A stretch of 64,000 nucleotides of DNA, from the NCBI GenBank assembly GCA_037127585.1, contig JBAXYB010000003.1:1-64000 (forward strand), in the 5' to 3' direction. The translations under genes and the position numbers were made by a program. The notes under the pieces were generated by a model that did not search any database, was not told the origin of the DNA, and saw nothing but the letters and a program-made list of their open reading frames with translations. This DNA is from CAINDI01 sp037127585. Its GTDB lineage: Bacteria; Verrucomicrobiota; Verrucomicrobiia; Palsa-1439. Positions 6,685 to 14,888 of this stretch are shown piece after piece. How positions within the stretch are numbered: position 1 is the stretch's first letter; every line of letters starts with the position of its first letter.

Positions 6685-8805
6685 TTACGAAGATTGGGCT
6701 TCGGCAATGACGGCGAGCGCTTCTTCGCCGAAGCGTTGGGCTTTGGCGGGGCCGATGCCGCGCACGTTTAACAGATCGGCGGGCGACTCCGGCAGGAGTC
6801 GCGCTAGCTCTTGCAGCGTCTTGTCCGGGAAGACGACGTACGCCGGTATGCCCATTCGCGTGGAAGTTTCGCGTCGCCATTTTTTCAACGCTTCGAAGAC
6901 GTTGTTGTTGTAGTCCGCTGGTGGAGTGGCGGCTGTCCCAGCCGCTTTCTTGCGAGCCGGTCGCGGCGCTGAGGCCGCTCCCACATTCGCTGCCGGCATT
7001 GTTAGGGGGATTGTTTTCTGTTTCAGCATCACTTCTCGGCCGAGGTCCGTGATCGAGAGGGTGGGGAAACGGTCGCCACCAACCGCAATGCAGCCGGCAC
7101 GGATCAACGAGTCGAGCAACGACCACACGTAATCGGAGCCTTGCTCGGCCAAAAGTCCATAAGTCGAGAGTTGATCGAGACGGGCATCGACGACTTCTTT
7201 CGAGCGTGACCCGGTCAGTGTCTGGGCAATGCGGGCGCGGCCAAACCGGCCGTTGACGCGCGCGACGCAACTCAATGTCTTTTGAATGCTGACGGTTTCG
7301 GCGTCGGTCGGTAAGCGCGGGGCGGTCTTGCCGGTCTGGGTGACGCAGTTGTCGCAGACGGTGCAATGCGGACTGGCCTCAGTGTCGCCGAAGTAATCGA
7401 GGATGAAGTTGTGCCGGCAGCCGTGGTGATCGGCGTAGGCGATGATCTTGTGGAGCTTGCCGAGGTCGCGCTGGCGTTTGCTTTCGAGGCGCTCAAAATC
7501 AATCTCCAATTCGGAGAAGGCTTTGACTGGTTCGACGAGGCCGGTCGTGTAGGTCCGATTGCCGGATTCATAATCGCGGGCGATGAAGCCGGCCCGTTCG
7601 AGTTGAAACAAGGCGCTACCGACGGCCATGCCGTTCTTGACGCCCGGCAATTGTTCGGCGATGTCGTCAATCGACATGGTGATCGGGCCGCGTTGACAGA
7701 GGCGGGTTAAGGTCTGGTACAAGGCGGCGATGATTTCGCGAGTTGGGTTGGCGCCTTCGATGAAAAACTCCTGCGTGCGAACGTCGGCATAGTTAAACAG
7801 GATCTCGCAGCGGGCCGGCTCGCCATCGCGACCGGCGCGGCCGGCCTCCTGGTAATATGCCTCGACGCTGCCGGGGATGTCGAAGTGAATGACGAACCGC
7901 AAGTCCGACCGGTCGATGCCCATGCCGAAGGCATTGGTCGCGACCGCCACGTCGCAATCGCCGTTCATGAATTTGGTTTGGGCTTTGTTGCGTTGCTCGG
8001 GCGTCATCGCGCCGTGGTAGGCGATGCATTTAATGGGCAACTCGGCGGCGACTTTTTCGACGTTCTTGCGGGTGGCGCAATAGATGATGCCGGTCTTGTA
8101 TTGGCGGACGATGTCGACGATGTGCTGAAATTTCGCGGCTTTGCCTTTGACGTTGGCGACGGCGAGCGTGAGGTTGTGCCGGGCAAAGCCGGTGACGAAA
8201 ACTTGCGGTTCTTGCCGGCCAAACTTACCGAGGGCGAGCTGTTCGATGATGTCGGCCCGGACTTCAGGCGTGGCGGTGGCGGTGAGGGCGATGACCTGCG
8301 GTTGTCCGAGTTCTTTGAGCGCCCATTTCAAGCGGATGTAGTCGGGCCGGAAGTCATGTCCCCATTGTGAGATGCAATGCGCCTCGTCCACCGCAAAGAG
8401 CGCGATGGACAACGGCGCTAGGGCGCGGATGAAGCGGTCGCTCTTGAAGCGTTCTGGCGCGATGTAGACGAGCCGGTAATCGCCGCGTTGCATGCCGGCG
8501 GTGCGGGCATCGATCTCGGATTGACTGAGCGAGGAGTTGATGAACGTGGCCGGGATCTTCTTATCGGTGAGGGCATCGACCTGATCTTTCATCAAGGCGA
8601 TGAGCGGCGAGACGACGACGGTAATGCCTTCGAGGGCGAGGGCGGGGTACTGATAGCAGAGTGATTTGCCGCCGCCGGTCGGCATGATGACGAGCGTGTC
8701 CTGGCCATCGAGGATGGTCTCGATGACGTGCTCCTGGCCTTCGAGAAATTCCCGAAAGCCGAAGTGTTGCTCAAGGAGTTGGTGGCGTTGCGTCGAGTCA
8801 AGCAT
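6685..8805 (-). CDS. recQ: ATP-dependent DNA helicase RecQ
   Basis: A 706-residue superfamily 2 3'-5' helicase used in recombination repair and fork restart. Domains in order: helicase core with Walker A MPTGGGKSLCYQ, motif II VDEAHCISQWGHDFRPDY (DEAH plus the RecQ aromatic-rich loop), and motif VI QEAGRAGRDG; the RecQ zinc-binding region (CRHNFILDYFGD, then CTVCDNC); an RQC winged-helix region; and a C-terminal HRDC domain ending VRGIGPAKAQRFGEEAL. All expected domains are present. The ATG start has no evident Shine-Dalgarno sequence. Confidence 0.97.
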   Translation of the reverse strand: MLDSTQRHQLLEQHFGFREFLEGQEHVIETILDGQDTLVIMPTGGGKSLCYQYPALALEGITVVVSPLIALMKDQVDALTDKKIPATFINSSLSQSEIDARTAGMQRGDYRLVYIAPERFKSDRFIRALAPLSIALFAVDEAHCISQWGHDFRPDYIRLKWALKELGQPQVIALTATATPEVRADIIEQLALGKFGRQEPQVFVTGFARHNLTLAVANVKGKAAKFQHIVDIVRQYKTGIIYCATRKNVEKVAAELPIKCIAYHGAMTPEQRNKAQTKFMNGDCDVAVATNAFGMGIDRSDLRFVIHFDIPGSVEAYYQEAGRAGRDGEPARCEILFNYADVRTQEFFIEGANPTREIIAALYQTLTRLCQRGPITMSIDDIAEQLPGVKNGMAVGSALFQLERAGFIARDYESGNRTYTTGLVEPVKAFSELEIDFERLESKRQRDLGKLHKIIAYADHHGCRHNFILDYFGDTEASPHCTVCDNCVTQTGKTAPRLPTDAETVSIQKTLSCVARVNGRFGRARIAQTLTGSRSKEVVDARLDQLSTYGLLAEQGSDYVWSLLDSLIRAGCIAVGGDRFPTLSITDLGREVMLKQKTIPLTMPAANVGAASAPRPARKKAAGTAATPPADYNNNVFEALKKWRRETSTRMGIPAYVVFPDKTLQELARLLPESPADLLNVRGIGPAKAQRFGEEALAVIAEAQSS

Positions 8806-9060
8806 GACGTGTAAATGGATAGTGTGGCAATTGGAAGCCGCTCGAGCCGAATAGTAGGGTGCTTGTGCGAACTTGCCAAGCTCCGGGACAATGTCGCTAG
8901 TGATCTCGGGCCGGTAAGGCGCAACGATCGGCCTTCTACCTACGCCGGTGTAGCGTGCATTATCCCCAGCGCTGATTCCAGCGTGACGAGTCGCGTCAAT
9001 CTTGCTAAACGCAACGCGCCATGACTATCACCACCTTGCCGCTCTGGCCTACCGGCTGTC
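8806..9060. other. intergenic stretch with no supported gene
   Basis: Between the recQ start and the DUF502 promoter I see only short open frames with no protein-like composition and no strong hairpin. It must contain the recQ promoter, but no clear -35/-10 pair is visible. Confidence 0.5.
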
Positions 9061-9204
9061 CGAATAATCCGCAACCTGAGCACGGATGTCTGGCAGGCGC
9101 TGCCAACGTTTCAGAATCTGCCCGGCACGGGTGCGAAAATGAGCGCGACGAACTCCCTGACAATTCCGACGCAGACTTACCGGCTAAACGGGCGCGTGCC
9201 GTAG
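9061..9204 (+). pseudogene. possible remnant of a secreted-protein C-terminus
   Basis: One plus-strand frame between an upstream TGA and a TAG at 9202-9204 encodes NLSTDVWQALPTFQNLPGTG and then an Asn/Thr-rich tail ending in TYRLNGRVP. This reads like the C-terminal tail of large extracellular proteins common in this phylum (a pattern of W..LP....LPGTG......N.....YRL). It has no start codon and no upstream domain, so it looks like a decayed fragment. Confidence 0.3.
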
Positions 9205-9208
9205 CGCG

Positions 9209-9238
9209 TTGACAAGGCGGGCGGGCGGCGTCTACGAT
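9209..9238 (+). promoter_or_regulatory. sigma70-type promoter of the DUF502-recO unit
   Basis: Perfect -35 TTGACA, an 18-nt spacer, and -10 TACGAT. The -10 box ends 7 nt before the ATG at 9246 and overlaps an earlier in-frame ATG at 9237, so the 9246 start and a leaderless message are implied. Confidence 0.65.
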
Positions 9239-9245
9239 GCCGGTC

Positions 9246-9854
9246 ATGAGCGAGCAGTGGAAATCCATTCGTATTTCATTTTTTACCGGGTTGCTAGTGG
9301 TGGTACCGGTCGGGGCGTCGATTGGGTTGATCTGGTGGGTGATCAAATTGGTGACGGCGTGGTTGCCGGATCAATATGATTCGCCATTGTGGCGCATGGC
9401 GGGCGTGGTGTTCCTGGTTGTGGTGACCGTCTTGGTGGGGATGCTGATGCGGAAAGTGGCCGGTAAGCGGCTGATTTCGTTGGGTGAAGATTTGATCGGG
9501 CAGACGCCGTTGTTGAATAAGATTTATCCGTTCATGAAAGAGATCAGTCACACGATGCTCTCCGGGCAGAAGACGATGTTTCAGCGGGTAGTGCTAGTGC
9601 AGTTTCCACGCCGGGGAATTTATTCGATTGGATTCATCACGAGCGAGACGGCGGGTGAGGCGCAGGCGAAAACGAAGGAGCAAGTCGTCAATGTGTTCGT
9701 GCCGACCACTCCGAATCCGACGAGTGGTTTTTTAGTATTGGTGCCGCGGGAGCAGGTGACGAATATGGATATGTCTGTGACGGAGGGGATGAAAATGGTG
9801 ATTTCCGGCGGCGCGGTGGTGCCGGCGTATTTGCCGGACGGCAAGCGGCCGTGA
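9246..9854 (+). CDS. DUF502 family membrane protein
   Basis: A 202-residue inner-membrane protein with two N-terminal transmembrane helices (FFTGLLVVVPVGASIGLIWW and GVVFLVVVTVLVGMLM), followed by a cytoplasmic domain. The stretch TPLLNKIYPFMKEI, then VVLVQFPRRGIYSIGFIT and VFVPTTPNPTSGFLVLVP, is the hallmark of the DUF502 family, which is widespread and uncharacterised in bacteria. Its stop overlaps the recO start (ATGA), so the two are cotranscribed. The start is chosen from the promoter position. Confidence 0.9.
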   Translation: MSEQWKSIRISFFTGLLVVVPVGASIGLIWWVIKLVTAWLPDQYDSPLWRMAGVVFLVVVTVLVGMLMRKVAGKRLISLGEDLIGQTPLLNKIYPFMKEISHTMLSGQKTMFQRVVLVQFPRRGIYSIGFITSETAGEAQAKTKEQVVNVFVPTTPNPTSGFLVLVPREQVTNMDMSVTEGMKMVISGGAVVPAYLPDGKRP

Positions 9855-10495
9855 TGGAGACGGAGCGCGCGGAGGGGATTGTGGTGCGGTTGCAGCCGGT
9901 CACCGAGACGAGTTTGTTGGTGACGTGGTTTACGCGGGAACACGGGAAGTTGAAGACGTTGGCGAAGGGCGCGCGGCGACCGAAGAGTCCGTTGCGGGGA
10001 CGGATCGATCTTTTTTACGAGGACGAGATCATTTTTTTGCGGAGTCGACGGAGTGATTTGCATTTGTTGCACGATTGTTTTTTGGAGAATTCACACCGGC
10101 GGTTGCGGGAGAGTCTGGCCGGGTTGATGGCCGCCTCTTATGTCTGCGAGTTGGTTGATGTGCTGACGGAGGTCGAAGACCGGCACGCTGCCATATATAT
10201 AGCGCTGACGCAGGTGTTGGGGATGTTGGAGAAGTCGGCAGGGGTGGTGCCGCTGCTGTGGTTTGAGTTGCAGGTGTTGGCCGCGGCGGGCTGGCGACCG
10301 GAGTTTACTGACGAGACGGGAACGGGGAAGGTGTTGCGGTCGTTGGCGGCAGCCAGTGCGACCGGAGTGCAGCGCGTGAAGTTGACTGTCGCGCAAGCGC
10401 GGGCGGCGCAGGTGAAGTTGGGGCGGTTCCGGGAAGAGCAGGTGGGCCGGGGGTTGCGATCGGAAAAAATGTGCTTTGAGAAAATCAATCGTTGA
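9854..10495 (+). CDS. recO: DNA repair protein RecO
   Basis: A 213-residue RecO: an N-terminal OB-fold (AEGIVVRLQPVTETSLLVTW, then KLKTLAKGARRPKSPLRG), followed by the helical domain (YVCELVDVLTEVEDRH, then LLWFELQVLAAAGWRPEF). RecO anneals complementary strands and works with RecR to load RecA. The four-Cys zinc motif that many RecO proteins carry after GW.P is missing here: no CxxC follows the WRPEF segment. The ATG overlaps the DUF502 stop; a GTG one codon earlier is possible. Its 3' end overlaps the promoter of the next cluster. Confidence 0.9.
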   Translation: METERAEGIVVRLQPVTETSLLVTWFTREHGKLKTLAKGARRPKSPLRGRIDLFYEDEIIFLRSRRSDLHLLHDCFLENSHRRLRESLAGLMAASYVCELVDVLTEVEDRHAAIYIALTQVLGMLEKSAGVVPLLWFELQVLAAAGWRPEFTDETGTGKVLRSLAAASATGVQRVKLTVAQARAAQVKLGRFREEQVGRGLRSEKMCFEKINR

Positions 10496-10519
10496 CATTA
10501 TCCGGTCGGATACTAAGAT
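10492..10519 (+). promoter_or_regulatory. sigma70-type promoter of the ExbB/ExbD-HEAT cluster
   Basis: Consensus -35 TTGACA (embedded in the recO stop region), a 16-nt spacer, and -10 TAAGAT. It leaves an mRNA leader of about 115 nt before the ATG at 10642, which has its own AGGAG ribosome-binding site. Confidence 0.65.
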
Positions 10520-10641
10520 GCGCCGCACGTAGTGGTGGATGGAATAGGTTCCGATTGATACTTCAATGAACACGCTTGTCATGACGCAGGCGCCGAGCCG
10601 GCAAGCCAACCCAAAACAACCGTACCAGGAGTAGAAGAGCT

Positions 10642-12381
10642 ATGGCTACTGAAGCGACAACACGCCGTCAAGTTGAGTTCCCAACGCACGAACGTCCCCA
10701 TACCGAGATCAGTATCACAGCCATGTTTGGGATTGCGGCGGCTTTTACCGTTGCGTGGTTTGGGATCTTGTACGTTACACCGCCAACGAATCACAATTTC
10801 GTCCGCGACCTTTTCATGGGTGCGGAAGTGGATCACGAGGGGAAGGTAATCAAGGGGTTCTTGACTGAACGCGTGATCTTCCAAGGCATGATTACCTTGG
10901 TTTGGGCGTGCTCAATGGCGACCGTGGTTTTGAAGCTCATGCGCCTCAAGAAGGAACAAGCGAGTCTCGAGGATGATCTGATTCCTGAGGGGATCGATAT
11001 GGGTGACTCCGATAAGCTGATTGAAGTTTATCAAAGGATTAAGTCAATGCCGGATATCTCGGAGAGTCTTGGCGTCAGTCGCGTGGGGCGCGTGTTGGCC
11101 ATGTGGATTAATACGGGTGACTTTGAGCGAACTGCGGAATTTGCGCATCTCCAATCGGATATGGATGCAGCGATTTCAGATTCCAGCTACCGCACAAACC
11201 GCTTGTACATTTGGGCGATGCCGTTGTTGGGATTCGTTGGAACGGTCTTCGGTGTTGCGGCCGGCATCAGCGGATTTGCAGCGTTTTTGCGGAGTGGAAA
11301 TGTTTCGGCACAACAGATCACCGAGCAGGTCGGTAACATTACGACTGGTTTGGCTGTTGCGTTTTTCTGTACGTTATTGGGTCTTTTGACCGCTGGTTTG
11401 GCGGCCTTCCCGAGTTTGATGGCGGAACGTAAAGAGGAAGGCATTCTCTCGGAAATCGATGAATATGTTGAAGACCGGTTGTTGTCACACATGCCATCGG
11501 GCGGTGCCGCTGCGCTTGAGCAACAGAAGTTTCCGATTGATGAACTGGTTGGGGCGATTCGCGAGGGGATGGCTGGGCTGACAGCGCAGACCAAATTCCC
11601 GGTGGAAGAACTCGCCCAAGCGATTGATGCCGGGTTCCGGCGCTTGCCGAATCCAGAGCGCTATGAGGAAGTCTTCTCCAAGGCGGTCGCGAAAGCTGGC
11701 GAAGTCATCAATACGAAATACGAAGAATTTCAGACGAATTACGAGCGCCGGATCGGCGAGCTTGGTTCAACGTTGGGCGGTAAGCTGGGTGAAGTGGCCA
11801 ATAACTTTAATAGCGGCACCACCCGCATGATGGCCGACTTTACGAAGGCCCAAGAGAAGAGCCTTGAACAGTTCGCGAAGAACGATGCCAAGCTCACCGA
11901 AAACTTTGAAGAATTGACGGAGAAGGTTACCGCGATGGGGAAAGAAATTGCCGAACAGATCGGCGATTCCCACGAGACCTACCTCGAAGCTGTCACCGAT
12001 CTCGACAAGAAAGAAATTCAACGTTGGGAGAAGATGGTCAACGACTTCAATCAGTTGTCGGTCAAGTTGGCCGATTCGTTCAAGCAATCGGTTTCCACAC
12101 TCGACTCCGCATCGGGCCGGTATGCCGATCGGATTCAGCAATCGGTGCAACAATTGACCGATCAACTGGAGAAGATCGCGCAGCTCGGCAATGAGATTGA
12201 TAAGGTCTTGCGGACAACGCAGAGCATGGAAGCTACACTCCGGCAGGTTGGCAGTTCGGATGAGTTCCGCCAGACGTTGGCGAACATTCGGAGCCACTTG
12301 GTCACCAGTGATGAGTTGTTGAAGCAATTGTCCAAGCCGCGCAAAGTCGTGTTCCAAGAAGCGCGCGCCGACGACATTTAA
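10642..12381 (+). CDS. MotA/TolQ/ExbB-type channel protein with long coiled-coil tail
   Basis: A 579-residue inner-membrane protein. Helices are visible at about 24-46 (ISITAMFGIAAAFTVAWFGI), 73-98 and in the channel core LYIWAMPLLGFVGTVFGVAA and ITTGLAVAFFCTLLGLLTAG, the paired Pro/Gly-rich helices diagnostic of the MotA/TolQ/ExbB proton-channel family. From about residue 290 to the end the protein is a long, Glu/Lys-rich, coiled-coil-prone cytoplasmic tail, far longer than in ExbB or TolQ (230-250 residues in all). It heads a unit with two ExbD-like genes, so it probably forms the stator-like complex with them. Zorya ZorA also has a long tail, but no ZorB/C/D-type gene follows here. Confidence 0.85.
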   Translation: MATEATTRRQVEFPTHERPHTEISITAMFGIAAAFTVAWFGILYVTPPTNHNFVRDLFMGAEVDHEGKVIKGFLTERVIFQGMITLVWACSMATVVLKLMRLKKEQASLEDDLIPEGIDMGDSDKLIEVYQRIKSMPDISESLGVSRVGRVLAMWINTGDFERTAEFAHLQSDMDAAISDSSYRTNRLYIWAMPLLGFVGTVFGVAAGISGFAAFLRSGNVSAQQITEQVGNITTGLAVAFFCTLLGLLTAGLAAFPSLMAERKEEGILSEIDEYVEDRLLSHMPSGGAAALEQQKFPIDELVGAIREGMAGLTAQTKFPVEELAQAIDAGFRRLPNPERYEEVFSKAVAKAGEVINTKYEEFQTNYERRIGELGSTLGGKLGEVANNFNSGTTRMMADFTKAQEKSLEQFAKNDAKLTENFEELTEKVTAMGKEIAEQIGDSHETYLEAVTDLDKKEIQRWEKMVNDFNQLSVKLADSFKQSVSTLDSASGRYADRIQQSVQQLTDQLEKIAQLGNEIDKVLRTTQSMEATLRQVGSSDEFRQTLANIRSHLVTSDELLKQLSKPRKVVFQEARADDI

Positions 12382-12424
12382 TAGGTCAACTTGACTTCGA
12401 ACCTACCGGAAGGAAGGTAACAGC

Positions 12425-12970
12425 ATGGCTGGACGCAAGGAGTATAAGAAGATCGACATTGATGTGGAGCCGTTCTTGTCGATTATGGCCATCGTCATGA
12501 AGTTAATCTCCTTGATTCTCGTCGTGATCGTGATGCGAATCGCGGCGAACCGGGATAAAAAGCACGTGGTGGCCTTGGAAGGGTTGTGGGACGGGTCTAC
12601 TGGGAATACCAAGAATATCAAAGAGCCAGTCTACTTAGATTGTTTCGAGGATAAGGTTATTATCTATCCCGGTTCTATCACGAACACGTGGGAGGCTTTG
12701 CAAAAACCTGGCAATCCAGTCGAGAAGTTGTTTGATAGAATTCAAGCGAACTCGACCAACGAATACGTTGTAGTGCTGGCTCGACCGCAGTCGGTGAAAT
12801 TCTATCGAGCCATTCGCCGGAAACTTAGTCAACGTGGCGGTATCGACGTTGGTGCGGATGTAGTCGATGCCAAGTATACAGTGAACTGGGATGCGGCGCT
12901 TGGTGCTTTGTCTGTATCGGAGGAAGTACCCGAAACGGCAACGAACAACCCGCCGGCTTCGGTCAATTAG
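12425..12970 (+). CDS. ExbD-like single-span membrane protein lacking the channel Asp
   Basis: A 181-residue protein with a short cytoplasmic N-terminus, one membrane helix (about residues 18-41, SIMAIVMKLISLILVVIVMR) and a periplasmic domain: the ExbD/TolR layout. The segment before the helix, DIDVEPFLSIMAI, aligns with the PFIDVML segment of ExbD, but the proton-carrying Asp is replaced by Ser. The C-terminal domain contains VVLARPQSVKFYRAIRRKL, resembling the ExbD periplasmic fold (which also has a V..D....Y..V pattern). AAGGAAGG lies just upstream of ATG. It probably pairs with the next gene product. Confidence 0.75.
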   Translation: MAGRKEYKKIDIDVEPFLSIMAIVMKLISLILVVIVMRIAANRDKKHVVALEGLWDGSTGNTKNIKEPVYLDCFEDKVIIYPGSITNTWEALQKPGNPVEKLFDRIQANSTNEYVVVLARPQSVKFYRAIRRKLSQRGGIDVGADVVDAKYTVNWDAALGALSVSEEVPETATNNPPASVN

Positions 12971-13000
12971 CAGTGGTGATAACTAACGGAGCAATGAGCC

Positions 13001-13636
13001 ATGCCCAAGCGTAAAAAGAAACATGAGCCAGAGATGCTGATCGTATCGTTTTGCGACATCGTAACGATTACGACGGCCGCGTTGTTTTTCTGTTTGTTGA
13101 TCACCGTTCAAGAGGCAGTCAAGGTCCCCGTCTTCAAACCAACGCCGCGGTCCGCGCCGACGGACAAGACCCCCGTGTTTTTTGAATGCCGGGAAAATGC
13201 TGTGATCTATATCGACAAAGAAGGGCTGGATGCGCAGGTTCAACGGATGCTGCAGACACTGCCGGCCAATGTGAAGAGTGGTGATATCCAAGCATTTGTT
13301 CGGGCAGTTGGAACTGATACGGTTGGCAACGAGTACTACCGGGTCATTCCTAGTTATTTGCTGACAGCCATTATGGCATTAGAGCCAAAACCAGGATCCA
13401 AGGGTGAAGACAAGCAGCAGTTGAAAGCGGAGAACAGTCGATTTCACTTGGTTCTCCGCCAATTGGATCGCAAAAAGCAGTATGCTGTTTTCTTGGTTCG
13501 CGACGATAGCTTTGAGGTGTTTCGCAGTGCCCGCAAAGAGGCATTCACCACGGGTTTTGAAATCGGTTGGGAATTACTTGGAAAAGATGAACCAGTTAAG
13601 TTTGGCTCCGGTGGTGCTGAGATACCGACGAGCTAG
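13001..13636 (+). CDS. second ExbD-like protein, with the conserved Asp
   Basis: A 211-residue protein with an N-terminal basic tract (MPKRKKKHEPEM) and one helix, IVSFCDIVTITTAALFFCLL (about 14-33). The Asp in SFCDIV sits where ExbD, TolR and MotB carry the essential protonatable Asp. The periplasmic part contains VFFECRENAVIYIDKEGLD, then a Ser/Lys-rich linker and a final beta-rich segment (YAVFLVRDDSFEVFR). It is 30 nt from the previous gene. Together the two form a heteromeric pair in which only this one keeps the Asp. Confidence 0.78.
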   Translation: MPKRKKKHEPEMLIVSFCDIVTITTAALFFCLLITVQEAVKVPVFKPTPRSAPTDKTPVFFECRENAVIYIDKEGLDAQVQRMLQTLPANVKSGDIQAFVRAVGTDTVGNEYYRVIPSYLLTAIMALEPKPGSKGEDKQQLKAENSRFHLVLRQLDRKKQYAVFLVRDDSFEVFRSARKEAFTTGFEIGWELLGKDEPVKFGSGGAEIPTS

Positions 13637-13847
13637 CATGGGTTCGTAGGTTGTTTTTCTCCGACAACTTTCTTAAAGTTGCGAGCTAGTGCTCATTGAG
13701 TTAGCGCCAGACATTAGTTTGCCAATTTAGCGGCGAGATGGTAAGTTCGCAGCGTTCTGGATAGTTCGAATATCAAGGGCAACCTTGGCAGAACCAGAAG
13801 ATGTAGTTCGATAGTTACGAATTTCGACCGGTAAAGCTAAATCACCT
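13637..13847 (+). other. 211-nt gap inside the cluster, possible hairpin and second promoter
   Basis: A weak hairpin CAACTTT-CTT-AAAGTTG lies about 30 nt after the ExbD-like stop, without a T-run. Nearer the next gene, TTACGA, 17 nt, TAAATC could be a promoter. Neither is strong, and continuous transcription through the gap is equally possible. Confidence 0.3.
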
Positions 13848-14870
13848 ATGCCACGCAAACCACAGGCAGGAAAAGGCAAGAGCAAGAGTACGGTAATTGT
13901 GTGGGTTGTGCTTGGGGTGTTGCTCTTGGGTGCTGGTGTTCTGGCAATCAATGTGACCCAGCGTTTCCGTCGCGTGGTCCAGGAGACCAATCAGGTCCGG
14001 TCGGCAGTTCAAGAGGCTGTCAAACGTCAAGAGATGGTGGTCAAATCCCCCGCGCGTAAAGAATTTTCCTCGGCGTTTCTGCAAATGGCTTTTGGCGACA
14101 ATCCGCCACTCTTGGAGCAGATTAAGGATGCGCTCAGTCGGGCGATCGGCGAAAAACCGTCACTAACCCAAGGGGATGTGGCCATGATGTTGGTGACGTA
14201 CCGGGCGGAGGGCGAGCTTCACGATGTCGCGATTCATGTCTTCGGTAACCTAAACCCGGAACGCTTACCGGCATTCAGTACGGAGGGTTACTGGAAGTCT
14301 CAGTTGCCGGAGCAGTTCTACAACATGGGGCAGACGATGTTGTCATTGATGGGGCGCGAAGTATTGATTTTGGCGTCGAAAGATGTCGAGAAACGGCAAC
14401 GGGAGTTACTGGACGCCAGCACCAATGATCGTTTCACAGTCGTTCAGGATTATTTCCACGACCCCGTTTCTTTCATCGCCGTCATTCCCGAGCCGGCAAA
14501 ACTGTTTACCGATCAATACCGGCCGTTTATGGCGGCGGTGCTCGTGAAAGGCAAAATCTCCATGGACGAAGCCCGGTTTGAGTTTGTGGCGTTAAGTTTC
14601 GACCAGCGTAAAGCTCAGGAACTCGCCCAAATGCTTTCCGATGCACGGACGATGGCAACCAGCATTGCGCGGGTGCGTTTTGGTGGGGCTGCCATTGCGG
14701 AGTCGGCGTTTCAATCCCTCGCACGTTCGCATGTGCGCGCCGAAGGGCCGACCGTGGTCATCAACTCCATGATGCCGGGTAGCGTGTTGGAGAAATCCTT
14801 GCCGCAAATTGTACGCGTTCTCTCCAAAGGCACTGGGCGAATCCGTCGCGGTCCGGGTTATCCGAGCTGA
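13848..14870 (+). CDS. membrane-anchored protein of unknown function in the ExbBD-HEAT cluster
   Basis: A 340-residue protein with a basic N-terminus, one helix (about 15-36, STVIVWVVLGVLLLGAGVLA) and a ~300-residue domain predicted to be outside the cytoplasm. It is an alternation of helices and strands (MVKSPARKEF, then LHDVAIHVFGNLNPERLP and FVALSFDQRKAQELAQML) with no cysteine and no motif I recognise. It resembles in layout the anchored protein at 61526 (N-terminal helix, long soluble domain with repeats of self-comparison type), but I do not claim homology. It directly precedes the HEAT-repeat gene with a 3-nt gap to an alternative GTG start. Confidence 0.7.
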   Translation: MPRKPQAGKGKSKSTVIVWVVLGVLLLGAGVLAINVTQRFRRVVQETNQVRSAVQEAVKRQEMVVKSPARKEFSSAFLQMAFGDNPPLLEQIKDALSRAIGEKPSLTQGDVAMMLVTYRAEGELHDVAIHVFGNLNPERLPAFSTEGYWKSQLPEQFYNMGQTMLSLMGREVLILASKDVEKRQRELLDASTNDRFTVVQDYFHDPVSFIAVIPEPAKLFTDQYRPFMAAVLVKGKISMDEARFEFVALSFDQRKAQELAQMLSDARTMATSIARVRFGGAAIAESAFQSLARSHVRAEGPTVVINSMMPGSVLEKSLPQIVRVLSKGTGRIRRGPGYPS

Positions 14871-14888
14871 CGAGTGGCATCGCGTGAC

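Noticed and set aside
10642..14870. Zorya-like anti-phage system
   Set aside because: The first gene is MotA-like with a long tail as in ZorA, but no ZorB with a peptidoglycan-binding OmpA domain, no ZorC, and no ZorD/ZorE helicase or nuclease follows; the ExbD-like pair and HEAT proteins do not match any Zorya type I know.
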